NCBI GenBank assembly: GCA_019634675.1
Contig: JAHCAX010000002.1
Span: forward strand, 248,001 to 312,000
Direction of reading: 5' to 3'
DNA length: 64,000 nucleotides
Source: Acherontichlamydia pituitae
GTDB lineage: Bacteria; Chlamydiota; Chlamydiia; Chlamydiales; Rhabdochlamydiaceae
Under the pieces are notes generated by a model. That model was given only the letters and a program-made list of their open reading frames with translations, made no database searches and had not been told where the DNA came from. Made by a program: the position numbers and the translations under genes. This document shows positions 35,101 to 44,300 of this stretch, in pieces. How positions within the stretch are numbered: position 1 is the first letter of the stretch; each line of letters starts with the position of its first letter.

Positions 35101-37120
35101 CTTGCACAGACCAGTTCCATTGAGCCCCTTTAAAGGTCCCAAAGATGTCTATTGCCCCTTTGAGCTGCAAATCTCCGAGCATAGCCTTCGCAATCGGCCC
35201 GTAGGTTGCCTCGGTCAGCTTTTCTGAGCGGAGCCATCCTTCCGATACCGTCCAAGATCCCCCTTTGTCCATCAGCTGCGCAAGCGATGTGGGCCCTTGC
35301 GCTTCAAAACCCCATTGGAGCGCTTCACTGCCCATACCAGCCTCTCCGATCCAATCCCATCCCGACTCGTTCTTGATCAACGAACCTTTGAGATGGCATG
35401 GCGCTGCAGCATTCTTAATACTGGGAAAAGCAAGAGCATAAAAGTCGTTGATGTCCCCTTTGAACTCCGCATCGAGCAGATGCTCGGCTTGCGTTCCATG
35501 GATGACAAGGCTGCCCTCCACGTTTCCGATCTTAGCTAGCAGCGTTGAGGATTTGAGTTCCCCTGCCTCGACCAAAAGATCTCCTTCTAATTGACACAGA
35601 TGGGCGCGTTCTCCAAATCGTCCTTGCCCGCCAAAAAAATGCAATGCACCCTGTTCAATTTGCCATTGTCCATTTTCCAATCGGGAAACTTGCGCTTCCA
35701 GTTTTGCCATTGCTGCTGAGACGCTTGATTTGGACGACGGGAACACAAGGCATAGGTTCTGAGCTTTCACCTCGTCCACCTGAATGCGCCTGCAGGAATT
35801 TTTGAAAAATTCGAGGACAAGCTTCCCCTCCATATTTCCTTGGCTGCAGATTTTCTTCATCTCAGCCGGCATCGCCATTTGTGCTATCCAATCCAAATGG
35901 CTGGCATCGGCGCGCTGCAGCTCAATGTGCACAATCTGCAACTCCTCTTCCGGTTGGCATAGCGTGAGGACCGCATCCACCCTCTGCAATTCAGATCCCA
36001 TCGCAATTTGCGTTTCCAGCCAGTACCTTCCGTCAGGCTGGATCCCCCCTTTCCCCGTGACCTGGATCGGCCCCTTCTGCTCTCCTTGGACGATCATCCC
36101 CTCCATTCCAAACTCTGGATCTGTGTCAGGCGCAAGGGTGCAATTTAAGTTGATCTGTTCGAGGGAAATCCAAGGTCTTTCATGGTCGCCTGCCATCAGC
36201 CACTTTCCACCTTTAGCTTGGATATGGGCGGAGAGCTCTTCCCAAAACGATGTTTTCCCTTGAGCCGGACAATAGGCGACCACCGCTTCTAGATCAGCAA
36301 GGGCAAGCTCCTTTCCTCCGACCTGATGTGTGAAAAAGAGATTGTCTGCTTTGACATTGCAAAAAAACTCGGCAACTTCAGCATGTTCATTGATTGCCCC
36401 ATGTCCTTCGATGGCAATTTCCCCATGCGCATCTTTCCAATGCAGCGATCCTGCCGAGGAAAAAAAGGGAAGAAGCGGAATAATCCTTCCGCAATCATTT
36501 TCATGCAGTTGGAACCGGTATCCTAACTTCTGACCTAGGTCCGATAGATCGACGGTAAGAAGCGGAGAAGCGGCTGCGCCAGGTTCATAAGAGAGGAAAA
36601 AAGTCCCTAATTGTTCTGGAAGAGCTCCAGGATGAAATGCAAAGAATAGCCGGTTGACTGGAAGCGATGAGGGAAATTGGAGGACGCCATGCTGCATCTC
36701 CCATCGGATTTCAAAACGGGGATGGGAAACAAGCGCAGGAAAAGGGATGCTGCCTCCTTCTTGCGCTGCTTGATTTTCTAAAAAGAGATGGGGATGCTCC
36801 AATGCTACATTGGCCAAGATCTTCGCATGACGCCAATCCATATGCAGTTCAAACTGCGCCTCATCGATCTTGACCTGGCTTGCGCCTTGAGAGCAATGGA
36901 AGCCGAGGATGCTGAGCTTCTCGCCTTTCCAAAGCATCTGGTCATAGCTCCACTCCAATCCTGGACTTTTAGGAATGGCAGAGCTTAGAGCTACTTTCAC
37001 ACCGAGGAGGACCAAGCTTTTGCGAAAGACAAAAAGGGAAGTTAAGATGAGCGTTGCTAGGAGCCATTTGAGGCGGCTTGATTTGCGATTTGCCGGCGAT
37101 AAATGATGGTTGGGCGACAT
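32162..37120 (-). CDS. Very large AsmA/TamB-like envelope protein
   Basis: 1,652 residues with one N-terminal membrane anchor (about 18-38: LKWLLATLILTSLFVFRKSL) and a long, mostly beta-strand region without cysteine clusters. The repeated alternating pattern (for example ELQLKGAIDIFGTFKGAQWN and KNLNLNFEQLHGNIQIKDG) and the end (TVRGTLDKPRYGLKY) resemble AsmA/TamB/YhdP proteins, which form periplasm-spanning grooves for lipid transport to the outer membrane. The C-terminal LTVRGTLDKPRYGL is close to the AsmA-like ending VRVxGTLxxPxxxL. GGAGAAAAA precedes the ATG at 37120. It is the largest gene here. The assignment rests on fold-level resemblance. Confidence 0.6.
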   Translation of the reverse strand: MSPNHHLSPANRKSSRLKWLLATLILTSLFVFRKSLVLLGVKVALSSAIPKSPGLEWSYDQMLWKGEKLSILGFHCSQGASQVKIDEAQFELHMDWRHAKILANVALEHPHLFLENQAAQEGGSIPFPALVSHPRFEIRWEMQHGVLQFPSSLPVNRLFFAFHPGALPEQLGTFFLSYEPGAAASPLLTVDLSDLGQKLGYRFQLHENDCGRIIPLLPFFSSAGSLHWKDAHGEIAIEGHGAINEHAEVAEFFCNVKADNLFFTHQVGGKELALADLEAVVAYCPAQGKTSFWEELSAHIQAKGGKWLMAGDHERPWISLEQINLNCTLAPDTDPEFGMEGMIVQGEQKGPIQVTGKGGIQPDGRYWLETQIAMGSELQRVDAVLTLCQPEEELQIVHIELQRADASHLDWIAQMAMPAEMKKICSQGNMEGKLVLEFFKNSCRRIQVDEVKAQNLCLVFPSSKSSVSAAMAKLEAQVSRLENGQWQIEQGALHFFGGQGRFGERAHLCQLEGDLLVEAGELKSSTLLAKIGNVEGSLVIHGTQAEHLLDAEFKGDINDFYALAFPSIKNAAAPCHLKGSLIKNESGWDWIGEAGMGSEALQWGFEAQGPTSLAQLMDKGGSWTVSEGWLRSEKLTEATYGPIAKAMLGDLQLKGAIDIFGTFKGAQWNWSVQGEAIRLDHPWFALVLPQLGEKDPQLLQTEGRALFSYDVNTHRLIGDLPVQSGTFVHKNLNLNFEQLHGNIQIKDGIVQADGLNAVCHGLQIEGDVAVRLLGADDFDLMVETKSIAGDLSSLQEVARHFPQLKLSSLGELEGKFISGQGGLALASEVRGEEARTQWAFGGEFSNLHIPLSAHSYLSNASCILHYDAYLGEMVVNNGKGTWVLADGSAYQVQIDNFKFNPERSALFDIKIHDAKKEIGRFNGQLDLNPSLGWDLQFDRNSTHFYGTQLQMGKVVFSRDGKLLFFEMRPIIKIEDLQKQLKFIMSSGLFASAEFDANELDAWQLEGEVKTDMKWEGKVFNFKAHGKDLSIKGKRIDQFSLIGKKENNRWIIEQLHADGLNTKAMLDVGDRKVSFSQIEGSWNQFFWKGSAAYLRDQKNVCIEIDSFQGDLRALSAVDPKFKSLSQGAFALSARAKWQVGSPTIEGECTAVADTNLPFNVLVKQETPLRFCYVDGQGLHLKGIESKLYIKGSMHYLGAIKASAVIQNDQYDLSEIQFSLSPEAVQRAIDAKWVSSDMKQFYFESFLEGRGDLHSSKNEILFKGSLRDGRYGMKDQIFSLQNIGISYENAKLQCQFKTALNEQPLWGSLNVDLTGAPVGSLHVCDHVKPEGIQAEFRSNGTALCWESIQGSACGIDVQLKKATSSQLSNATVLTGNINIDGSRLDAFFPKEMKEKFKNLKLGKGYEFQGDLVLWNDSKKGFQLNGQLMGRQFELLGYQFERLRAVIEATPQSIQISKLGIDDEAGLFQIKKIAIDHNASNQKWSFHIPLLQIKDLQPSLMKKIGSRDAMVKPLVIRNLSLSEIRGDLNDPRGWMGDGHLNFTNAFKKESTLFETPIEMIKNFGLDPGLLTPIQGEIDIELRGDKFYLVNMKNSFSDGKRAQFFLSPADQTAFIDLSGNIHIDIKMRQDVVLKLTEALTLTVRGTLDKPRYGLKY

Positions 37121-37142
37121 TTTTCTCCGAAATTGGCATCAG

Positions 37143-37322
37143 AGGCAGTTGCAAAACTGCTTTGCTCAGAAAAATCGATGATTTTGAGGCCAGTTACAAG
37201 TGGCAGCAAAGCTGCCACGCCCCATTTGACGAGGTCGGCCCCAAGTGGGCCGGCCAAGGAGAATGGGTGGAAATGGCCTCAAAAGGGCGATTTTGCAGGG
37301 CAAATGAGTTTTGCAATTGCCT
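37143..37322. repeat. MITE-like element with ~50-bp terminal inverted repeats
   Basis: The left end (37143-37192, AGGCAGTTGCAAAACTGCTT ... GATTTTGAGGCCA) pairs with the right end (37274-37322, reverse AGGCAATTGCAAAACTCATT ... CTTTTGAGGCCA). The interior has the hairpins GTGGCAGCAAAGCTGCCAC and GGCCCCAAGTGGGCCGGCC. The same outer end (AGAGGCAGTTCCAAAACTG) recurs at 4,093-4,111, next to the element there. Confidence 0.8.
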
Positions 37323-37420
37323 CATCAGGGTTAACCATTTTGATGCTTATCTCATATCGCCTAAAAAAAATATACCGAAACAACTTGAAAAATCGACAGA
37401 AACTGAATTGACGACAGGCC

Positions 37421-37795
37421 CTAGTTCTGTTGGTTGTCCGGGATGAACTCGAGGTATTGTTCGTGGGAAAGGAGCTTTTCGAGCTCATCTGGCTGCGTGA
37501 CCTTGATTTTAAAAAGCCATCCTCGCGATTGAGCATCCTGGTTGATCTCATTGATGAAATCATGCAGCCGTTGGTTGATTGCAACGATCTCGCCTGAAAT
37601 GGGAGAATAGATGTCGGCAGCAGCCTTCGTTGATTCCAATACGGCAACCTCTTCACCAGCCTTCACTTTTTTTCCAACGGCAGGCAGCTCAAGGTAAACA
37701 ACCTCTCCAAGCTCTTTCTGGGCGTGGTCGGTAATGCCGACAGTGCCAATTCCGTTTTCGATGTGGATCCATTCATGGGTTTCAGTGAATTTCAT
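37421..37795 (-). CDS. gcsH: Glycine cleavage system H protein / lipoyl carrier
   Basis: 124 residues from the ATG at 37795, which overlaps the upstream stop as ATGA. The lipoyl site is VLESTKAAADIYSPISGEI with the modified Lys, and KFTETHEWIHIENGIGTVGI is the usual H-protein opening. H protein carries the aminomethyl group on lipoate. Chlamydiae keep gcsH without a full glycine cleavage system, so a lipoate-relay or regulatory role is likely. lplA lies about 10 kb away, as CT282 and CT285 are near each other in C. trachomatis. Confidence 0.95.
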   Translation of the reverse strand: MKFTETHEWIHIENGIGTVGITDHAQKELGEVVYLELPAVGKKVKAGEEVAVLESTKAAADIYSPISGEIVAINQRLHDFINEINQDAQSRGWLFKIKVTQPDELEKLLSHEQYLEFIPDNQQN

Positions 37796-38448
37796 GCTGA
37801 TTTCTCCAACTTTAAAGTAGCCCAAAGCCTCGGATTCTGATCAATGGCCCAATCATGCGACCTTAACGCAAAATGCTGAGGTCCGCCATGAGGGCGGTTC
37901 AACCTGTATGTGAATCCTAATCGATCGAAATGATCAGGATCATATCCATGCAAACAGGAAGCGGGGATAACGGCCCGCAGCCAATACGACTTTTTATCAA
38001 ATGCAAAGTCGACCTGCAGCTCGGCAGGATCGCAAAGAGGATGGGAGTCTTCCGTGCGGAAATGGGTGATCTCTAACGCGCGGATCCCCTGCACCTCTTG
38101 CGGCAAGATGACAAAATGATGGCAGAACCGAGTGACGAAACCTGCGTTCTTAAGATCGCGCGTATCGATAAAAAGCTCTAGCGCATCTCCCTCTGAAAAG
38201 CGGGGATAATGGGCCCCTTCGAACGGCTGGTTGACTGTTGCTTCAGCGACCAACCCCTCTTCGCTCCAGGAAAGGGCTACATCGGCAAAGGCTTCTTCTC
38301 CTAAAAATGCAGAGGTATTCGGAAGAAAAAACGCCGGCTTCAACCGTTTTGATGAGGACAGCGCCTTGCCGTAGCGAACGGGCGTTGCCACCGAAAAGAA
38401 ATCAAGCGGTGCTAATGCAGGCATTGCCTCTAATGCGTCGAAGGCCAT
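37792..38448 (-). CDS. Conserved chlamydial protein (CT283-like), carbohydrate-binding-like beta-sandwich
   Basis: 218 residues. The order FADVALSWSEEGLVAEATVN, GDALELFIDTRDLKNAGFV, HFVILPQEVQG and YWLRAVIPASCLHGY resembles family-9 carbohydrate-binding or DOMON-type beta-sandwiches, where ELFIDTRD marks a strand-loop near a metal or ligand site. No signal peptide is seen. It is translationally coupled on both sides: its ATG overlaps the PpiD-like stop (TAATG) and its stop overlaps gcsH (ATGA). Position next to gcsH matches CT283. Ligand and role are unknown. Confidence 0.7.
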   Translation of the reverse strand: MAFDALEAMPALAPLDFFSVATPVRYGKALSSSKRLKPAFFLPNTSAFLGEEAFADVALSWSEEGLVAEATVNQPFEGAHYPRFSEGDALELFIDTRDLKNAGFVTRFCHHFVILPQEVQGIRALEITHFRTEDSHPLCDPAELQVDFAFDKKSYWLRAVIPASCLHGYDPDHFDRLGFTYRLNRPHGGPQHFALRSHDWAIDQNPRLWATLKLEKSA

Positions 38449-40820
38449 TACATCGACTCTCCTGAAGAAGCGGTCAATTGAATCGCCTTCTTGTCTTGAA
38501 TGGTCTTCAGCAGGTCGGTAAAGAAACTGCGCTGAGCATCCAATGAGAGCATATGGTGGCCTTGCTCCATTTCTTCCACAGCAACGGCGTTCACAGCCTC
38601 TTCGCCGAGAACACGGTAGAAAGCTAAGGAACCTAGATGCCCGACATCAATCGATGACCATCCTTGGACTGGCACTTCAAACATCTGTTCCTTGGCAAAG
38701 AGGAAGTCGCTGCTTCTCTCTACTGTACGGGCTGTTTTATTGAGCTTCCATTGTCCTTCCAAAGATTGGTCGATCTCCCCTTCTATTTGGATCCATCTCC
38801 GATCTTCAGGACTTGCCTCGATCTGTTTTTTGACCTCGCTTAAGAAACCATAAAGCCGGTATTGGGTGTAGAAAGAAGAAGGAAGTTCTCCTCCTTTTGC
38901 CAATAGAGGATCCGCTAAGGTGCGTTGCGAGTCTTCTATCGCCTTAAAGAGGTCGGCAAAGACAATCCTGCAGACTTGCTCTCTGACTTCTTTGACCGGC
39001 TTCCAAGATCCGTCCGCTTTTTGGAATTGCGAAGAGTTCTTGCGGCGCGCATCTGGATATGACTCCTCCAAGCGTTTATCGAGCATCCGCTCCAATGTCC
39101 CATCTTGCCGCGCTTGGGCAAATCTAAGGACGGTGCGTTCGTTGTTCCTACTGAGCACGAAGATCCGATAGAAGGTCTGCTGGTCTTCCGAAAAGGCATT
39201 GAGCGATTGCTGAACTTTCAACGATGCTGCAGACGTTTCTTGCCCTCGAAGAGGTGCTGCGCGCAGAAGCTCGGCAAAACGGCGCTGGTCTTTGACCTGA
39301 TCAAACGGCCCAGCTTTTCCTGCGCTCCTCAATCCAAATGACGCTTGGCGCGCTTGGGCCTTATCCAATGCAGCCAGTATCCTTTCTGGATGCTGGTCGA
39401 TGATGCATGATTGGGCAAAGGCATCGATCTTTAAACGGACATCCGCTTTGAGTTTATCGAGGACATTGTGCCTCTCAGCTGCAGACTCCGCCTGGCTTGA
39501 TGCGAGCTGCGAGAACTGCTTTTTTAACAATTCCCAAGATCGGTCTTCCACTTCCCAATCCCAGGTCTCTTTTAAACTGATTTCCCTAACGAGGTCGTCT
39601 TTGCGGACTTCGGCATATTCCACTTCGATCTGCTGCTCGACAAGTTCTGGAGCCCTCTTTTCAACTTGATCAACAGAAGCAAACTGGTGCGGCAGGGAAA
39701 ATTGGTTCTTTCTTTGCGCGCTGTCCAATGAAACCGCTTCGACATACATTTGGAGCCGGCAGATGTCCAAAAGGTCTCTAAACTGCAAATGTTCAGGAAG
39801 CTCGTAGAGATCGACCTTTAGAGCGTTCTTTGTGTATTGATGGAACTGCTGAAGGGGCAATGGATCAAGAAAAACGCTGTTTCCAATATCTTGGAAAAGG
39901 CGGCGGAACAGCATGACTTGGCGCCAGCTTTGCAGCAAAGAGCGTTCGTCTGCTGCAAGTTGGCGGACTTGGTTTTGGTAATAAGTTTCGACATCCTGCG
40001 CCTGAATCTTATCCTGGCGGGAAACTTCCCGATAGCCGTTCACGATATTTTGATAGAGCTCCGACCGGACTGCTTCATTGGAAACATGATACCCTTTATC
40101 TTCTGCAAATCGGGCTGCATTGATGATCAATTGGCCAGAGAGCTCAATAAACCGAGGGCCGAACCAATCTTCTAATGTATGGAAACCGAACAAAGAAAGG
40201 TCTGCATGGACAAGCATGGGATCGGAAAGTCCGATTTGCTCAAGCTGATGGGCTAAAATTTGTTTCAAAAAATCGGGAGGCAGCATCGTTTGGTCTAAGT
40301 AGAGTTGGAATAGGATGCCCAAAGTCTCAACGGTAAACTGATCCGACTTGGTCTTAAGGAACATCAAGTGCTGGTTCAAGCTCGGTAAAAAACGGCCCCA
40401 TACGGCTTCGGCGCTGACAGCAGGAAATTGGGGATGGGAATAGGGGCGGAAGGATTTGATCCGCGCAAGGCGCTGTTCAAACTCGGGCTTGAGCTCTTCG
40501 AAATAGCGTCGTGCAAGCATCATGGCCATTCCAGAAGCAATGAGGTCTTTTTCTATGACGCTATCGTTCAGAAAGTTCGGAATGTTCCCTTTTTGCCAGG
40601 AGTTCCTATCGAGCGGAGAAGTGGCGATGAGCCTGCATAAGGTAGCGACTTCTCTCTGCATGATATCGGAGCCGTCGATCCCTTTGCCAATGGCGCGGTC
40701 TGGCGCTTCCTGCTGTTGGGAAAGAGAACTGAATGTGCCGAAAAAGGAAAACGAAATGACGATCACCACCGTAACGATGATGAAAAAGAATCGCTGATGC
40801 TTTCGGAAAAAACTGAGCAT
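38448..40820 (-). CDS. PpiD/SurA-like periplasmic chaperone, membrane-anchored
   Basis: 790 residues from the ATG at 40820, preceded by AAGGTG. A short N-terminus (MLSFFRKHQRFFFII) leads into one membrane helix (about 8-30), as in PpiD, where the rest faces the periplasm. The following region (60-330) is helical with the SurA_N-like order of long amphipathic helices. I find no recognisable parvulin PPIase domain, so if related it is a chaperone without isomerase activity. It heads the gene set PpiD-like - CT283-like - gcsH. The family call is moderate. Confidence 0.6.
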   Translation of the reverse strand: MLSFFRKHQRFFFIIVTVVIVISFSFFGTFSSLSQQQEAPDRAIGKGIDGSDIMQREVATLCRLIATSPLDRNSWQKGNIPNFLNDSVIEKDLIASGMAMMLARRYFEELKPEFEQRLARIKSFRPYSHPQFPAVSAEAVWGRFLPSLNQHLMFLKTKSDQFTVETLGILFQLYLDQTMLPPDFLKQILAHQLEQIGLSDPMLVHADLSLFGFHTLEDWFGPRFIELSGQLIINAARFAEDKGYHVSNEAVRSELYQNIVNGYREVSRQDKIQAQDVETYYQNQVRQLAADERSLLQSWRQVMLFRRLFQDIGNSVFLDPLPLQQFHQYTKNALKVDLYELPEHLQFRDLLDICRLQMYVEAVSLDSAQRKNQFSLPHQFASVDQVEKRAPELVEQQIEVEYAEVRKDDLVREISLKETWDWEVEDRSWELLKKQFSQLASSQAESAAERHNVLDKLKADVRLKIDAFAQSCIIDQHPERILAALDKAQARQASFGLRSAGKAGPFDQVKDQRRFAELLRAAPLRGQETSAASLKVQQSLNAFSEDQQTFYRIFVLSRNNERTVLRFAQARQDGTLERMLDKRLEESYPDARRKNSSQFQKADGSWKPVKEVREQVCRIVFADLFKAIEDSQRTLADPLLAKGGELPSSFYTQYRLYGFLSEVKKQIEASPEDRRWIQIEGEIDQSLEGQWKLNKTARTVERSSDFLFAKEQMFEVPVQGWSSIDVGHLGSLAFYRVLGEEAVNAVAVEEMEQGHHMLSLDAQRSFFTDLLKTIQDKKAIQLTASSGESM

Positions 40821-40945
40821 TGGTAACACCTTATCTAATCTTATGGCCTTAAGGGAGGGGTGGCCCCCCCCTTGTGCCGTGGGAAAAGTTAAGATGTTAC
40901 TCGGAAACTGCTAAATTCCCAAATAAAATTATCGGCTTCAATCCT

Positions 40946-41080
40946 TTACAGGTCGAAGTATTCGCTGACCCGCTCTGTCCAAGTTCTGCGGAATGGCCGT
41001 CTAAGGGCATTTAAAAATCGCTGCGTTCTGGATTGTCTTGGTAGGCAGCTTAGTACTGAATCAATCATTTGTCTTAACAT
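40946..41080 (-). CDS. Small basic ORF of 44 codons
   Basis: Reverse strand from the ATG at 41080 to a stop at 40946 reads MLRQMIDSVLSCLPRQSRTQ, then a basic stretch RFLNALRRPFRRTWTERVSE, ending YFDL. The composition is unlike random AT-rich intergenic DNA: ten arginines and a clear amphipathic Arg/aromatic pattern. No strong ribosome-binding site is visible. It lies in a 480-bp gap between the PpiD-like gene and the 1,548-codon gene. The rest of the gap is AT-rich with no visible signal. Confidence 0.45.
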   Translation of the reverse strand: MLRQMIDSVLSCLPRQSRTQRFLNALRRPFRRTWTERVSEYFDL

Positions 41081-41304
41081 AAAATAAACCTAGTAAATTG
41101 GTTAGTTCCATAGTTCTCCTAACTTCCATTATACATATATTTTATTTGAATTTCAAGGTTTTAAAAAGACATTCTTTATACCTTATTAAGATAAATTTCT
41201 TAAATATCTCACAATAAACAACTTATGAATTCATTTATTAGATAAAGCCGCTTAATCGGCGGCTATTCAAAATTTATCTTCACAGGCAACTTAATAATCC
41301 CAGG

Positions 41305-44300
41305 TTATTGAATTTGACGGCTTTTAATATCATCCACTTGTCTTTTAGCATAGGATGTTGCCAGCAGCAGCCGCTCTTCCGTGGCAAATGGATGGGGAAT
41401 TGAAGGATTCCAGTCACTAGCTTCCCGTAGAAAACTTTTAGCATTACCTTCTTCTTCCGTTTTTAATTGAATTTTTAAACGAACATCCTTTAGCAATACC
41501 TGTAGATTTTCTTGTTCCTCGGATGGTGCGATTAGTAGCTGAGATTCTAAAGCCTCTCGCTCCTCGTTAATCTGCAAATTAGGTTTAGACGCTTCTTTTG
41601 CAAGGGCTACCATTTTTTCTCTTGCAAAATCTTCTTCGAGTTTAATGTACTTAGCTTGTTGAGCTTCTTCTATCCGGCTTTCTTGTTTCAGAATACGCTT
41701 TTCCCGCTTAGCTTCTATGGAATCTCTTTCTGGCGAATTGAACTCTATTTCCCTTCCTAGCTGATGGCGTGGAGCGCTTCTTAGCCGAACAGGAGTAAAC
41801 ATAGCAGAGAACGTCGACGTCCTGTCCTGTTTAATTCCTGTGCTGGAGCTAGCTAAAGATTGCAGACGTTTGAATCGAAAGTTGGTTATTTCAGACATGT
41901 CTAAACTGGGAGATCCCATCGGTTTTGGAGAACTTAGATTACTAGTTAATACTCGAGATCTTCCTTGATCCTTAAATGGCCTAGGTTCATGAACAGGCTC
42001 TAATTCTGGATTAGCTATGCGTTGTTTAATTGTAGAAATTAGGAGAAAAAGGAACCTGCCAGCTCCATTAACTAATAACTGGTCGTACAGATGAGAGCAG
42101 CTTTTGCAGATCTTTTTTAATTCTTCATTATCAAAGCTCTCGTAAAATGTTTCGAGTTCGCCTATCTCAGCTAAGAATTCAGTTTGTTCTCCTAATTGAG
42201 AAGAAATCTCATGTAAGATCAGTTTTATTTCACTTGTTGCGTAATCCTTAATAGCGTTCTTGAATTGCTCAAAATCTTTAAACTTAATTTCAGCCGATCT
42301 TTTAATATCATCAATTTCTTTTTCATTTCCTTTAATTGATTCATTCAGAGCTTCAATAATATTCTCAGAGAAATTTGTATCATGTCCTTGTTTAAGCAAC
42401 AGACTTATAGTTGAACGACAGCTTGAAATATTTCCCTCTAACCGATGAATCGTTTCTAATTGACTCGGAGATAGAGGAGCCGTCGTATACATTTCATTAA
42501 ATCTTAATCGCGCCTCGCACTCTCTTTTTAACCGGTTTGATTCACTTTTTTGGTGAAGCTCTTCAGGTCTTAATTTTGGCGGCATTTCTAATATCGGAGC
42601 AGGCGGGATCGGTATATTTGGAGCCGATGGAATGCCAAGTTGGGAACTTGAAGAAGCTGAAGAAACCGAAGGATTAATAGGAAAAAGAACGCGCCTTGCA
42701 CTTAAAGTAGGCGATAGGACAACTCCAGGCTCCTTTTTAGGGGAAAAAGGAGAAGCAACTGAGAAAAATTTGCTTAACGATTCAGCTACATCTTTACCGT
42801 GGCTTTTTGAAGGCGTATGAACGTAAGAAGCTTTACTAGGTGTTAAAAATGAAAGATAGGGAGATGAAGGTACGCCCGAATGAAGTTCGCGATCCGTTCT
42901 TCGATGGCTAATATTTTCAGGCATATGGATTGCATTACTCAAAGTTAGAGCAGTAATTAACCGTGAAGATATTTCCAACGCATTCTTCTTTCCCCAATCA
43001 TGGTCATTTGAAGTTGGGTTTCCAATTCTGAAAATCTCAAAATAGACTTGTTGTTGCTTTTCAGGAGGAAGATTAAAGAGAATCGAAGAAGCATAATCAG
43101 TAATTTTTGAATAAATGCCATCAAGAAGTCTGCTTTTCAAACTAGCAAGAGCTTGTTTTAAACAAAGCAGGTCATCAACAGCATGGATCTCACCCCAATT
43201 CTCAACATTTCCTTTTGTTGGATCTTTTGACAATTGAAAAATTTTTGCCGCTAAAGAATAACGGAGCAGATCTGGAACTCTATTGAAAGCTTCTAGAACG
43301 CTGCTCTTATTTTCAGAGATTGAATCATTTGTCATTTTCTCTAGTAAATCGATTAAATAAAAAAATGGCAAAGGATTATCGATCAACGCGCATTCATGTT
43401 TAGCAAACAGAGTTCTTGAGGATTCATCTAAATGAACAAATGTTATTTGAGCATCAGAGTCTAACATCGATCCTGATCGCATATTTTCGATCAATTCAGC
43501 AAGCTCGGCAAGGGGATGCATTTCAGGGAAAAGTTGAGTGGGCTTAAGCTCCTGAATAGAATCAATTCTCTCGCTTTTTTGTGGAGAAGAATGCAAATGC
43601 CTAGAACTAGTTTTTGAAATGGGGGTAGAAGGAAAAAGAAGTGGGTTTGGCCTAGGCATGCCAGCAGAAACATGGCTCGGGCTTATTGGCAATGGAGAAT
43701 GCAAACGCCCAGAACTAGTTCTTGAAATTGGAGTAGAGGGGAAAAATTGCGGGTTTGGTCTAGGCATGCCAGCAGAAGTTCGGCTTTGACTTGTTGGTAA
43801 AGGAAGATGAAAAAGTTGAGCGCTTGTGCTAGAAGGCATCGGGCTAGAAAAGACGATAGCCTGATCTTCTTGAGGTTGTTCATCAATAACAACACTCGAA
43901 CTGTTAGGAAAAGAAGAAGCCATAGGCTCAGTGTTGGCGCTAAGAGCTAAATGGGCAATAGAGGGAAAGGGATAAACATTGGTTTCTCGACTCCTTAGAC
44001 GATGCAATAGAGGATTTGGTTCATTGATGGCATCTCTTAAAGATAGCGCCGTAATTAAACGGGAAACCTTATCAAACGCATGGTTCTTTCCCCAATTTAA
44101 ATCATCGGTTTGAGGTTTTACCATTCGAAAGATCTCGTAATAAACTCCAACTTGCATATCTAGTGAAAGAGAAGAAAGAAGGCCAGAAGCATGCTTTGTA
44201 ATTTTTTTATAGGAGCTTTCAAAAATATTATCCCTAGTGGTGGATACTGCATCTAGCAGGCAAGACAAGTCGTCAAATGCATGGATTTCTCCCCAGTGTT

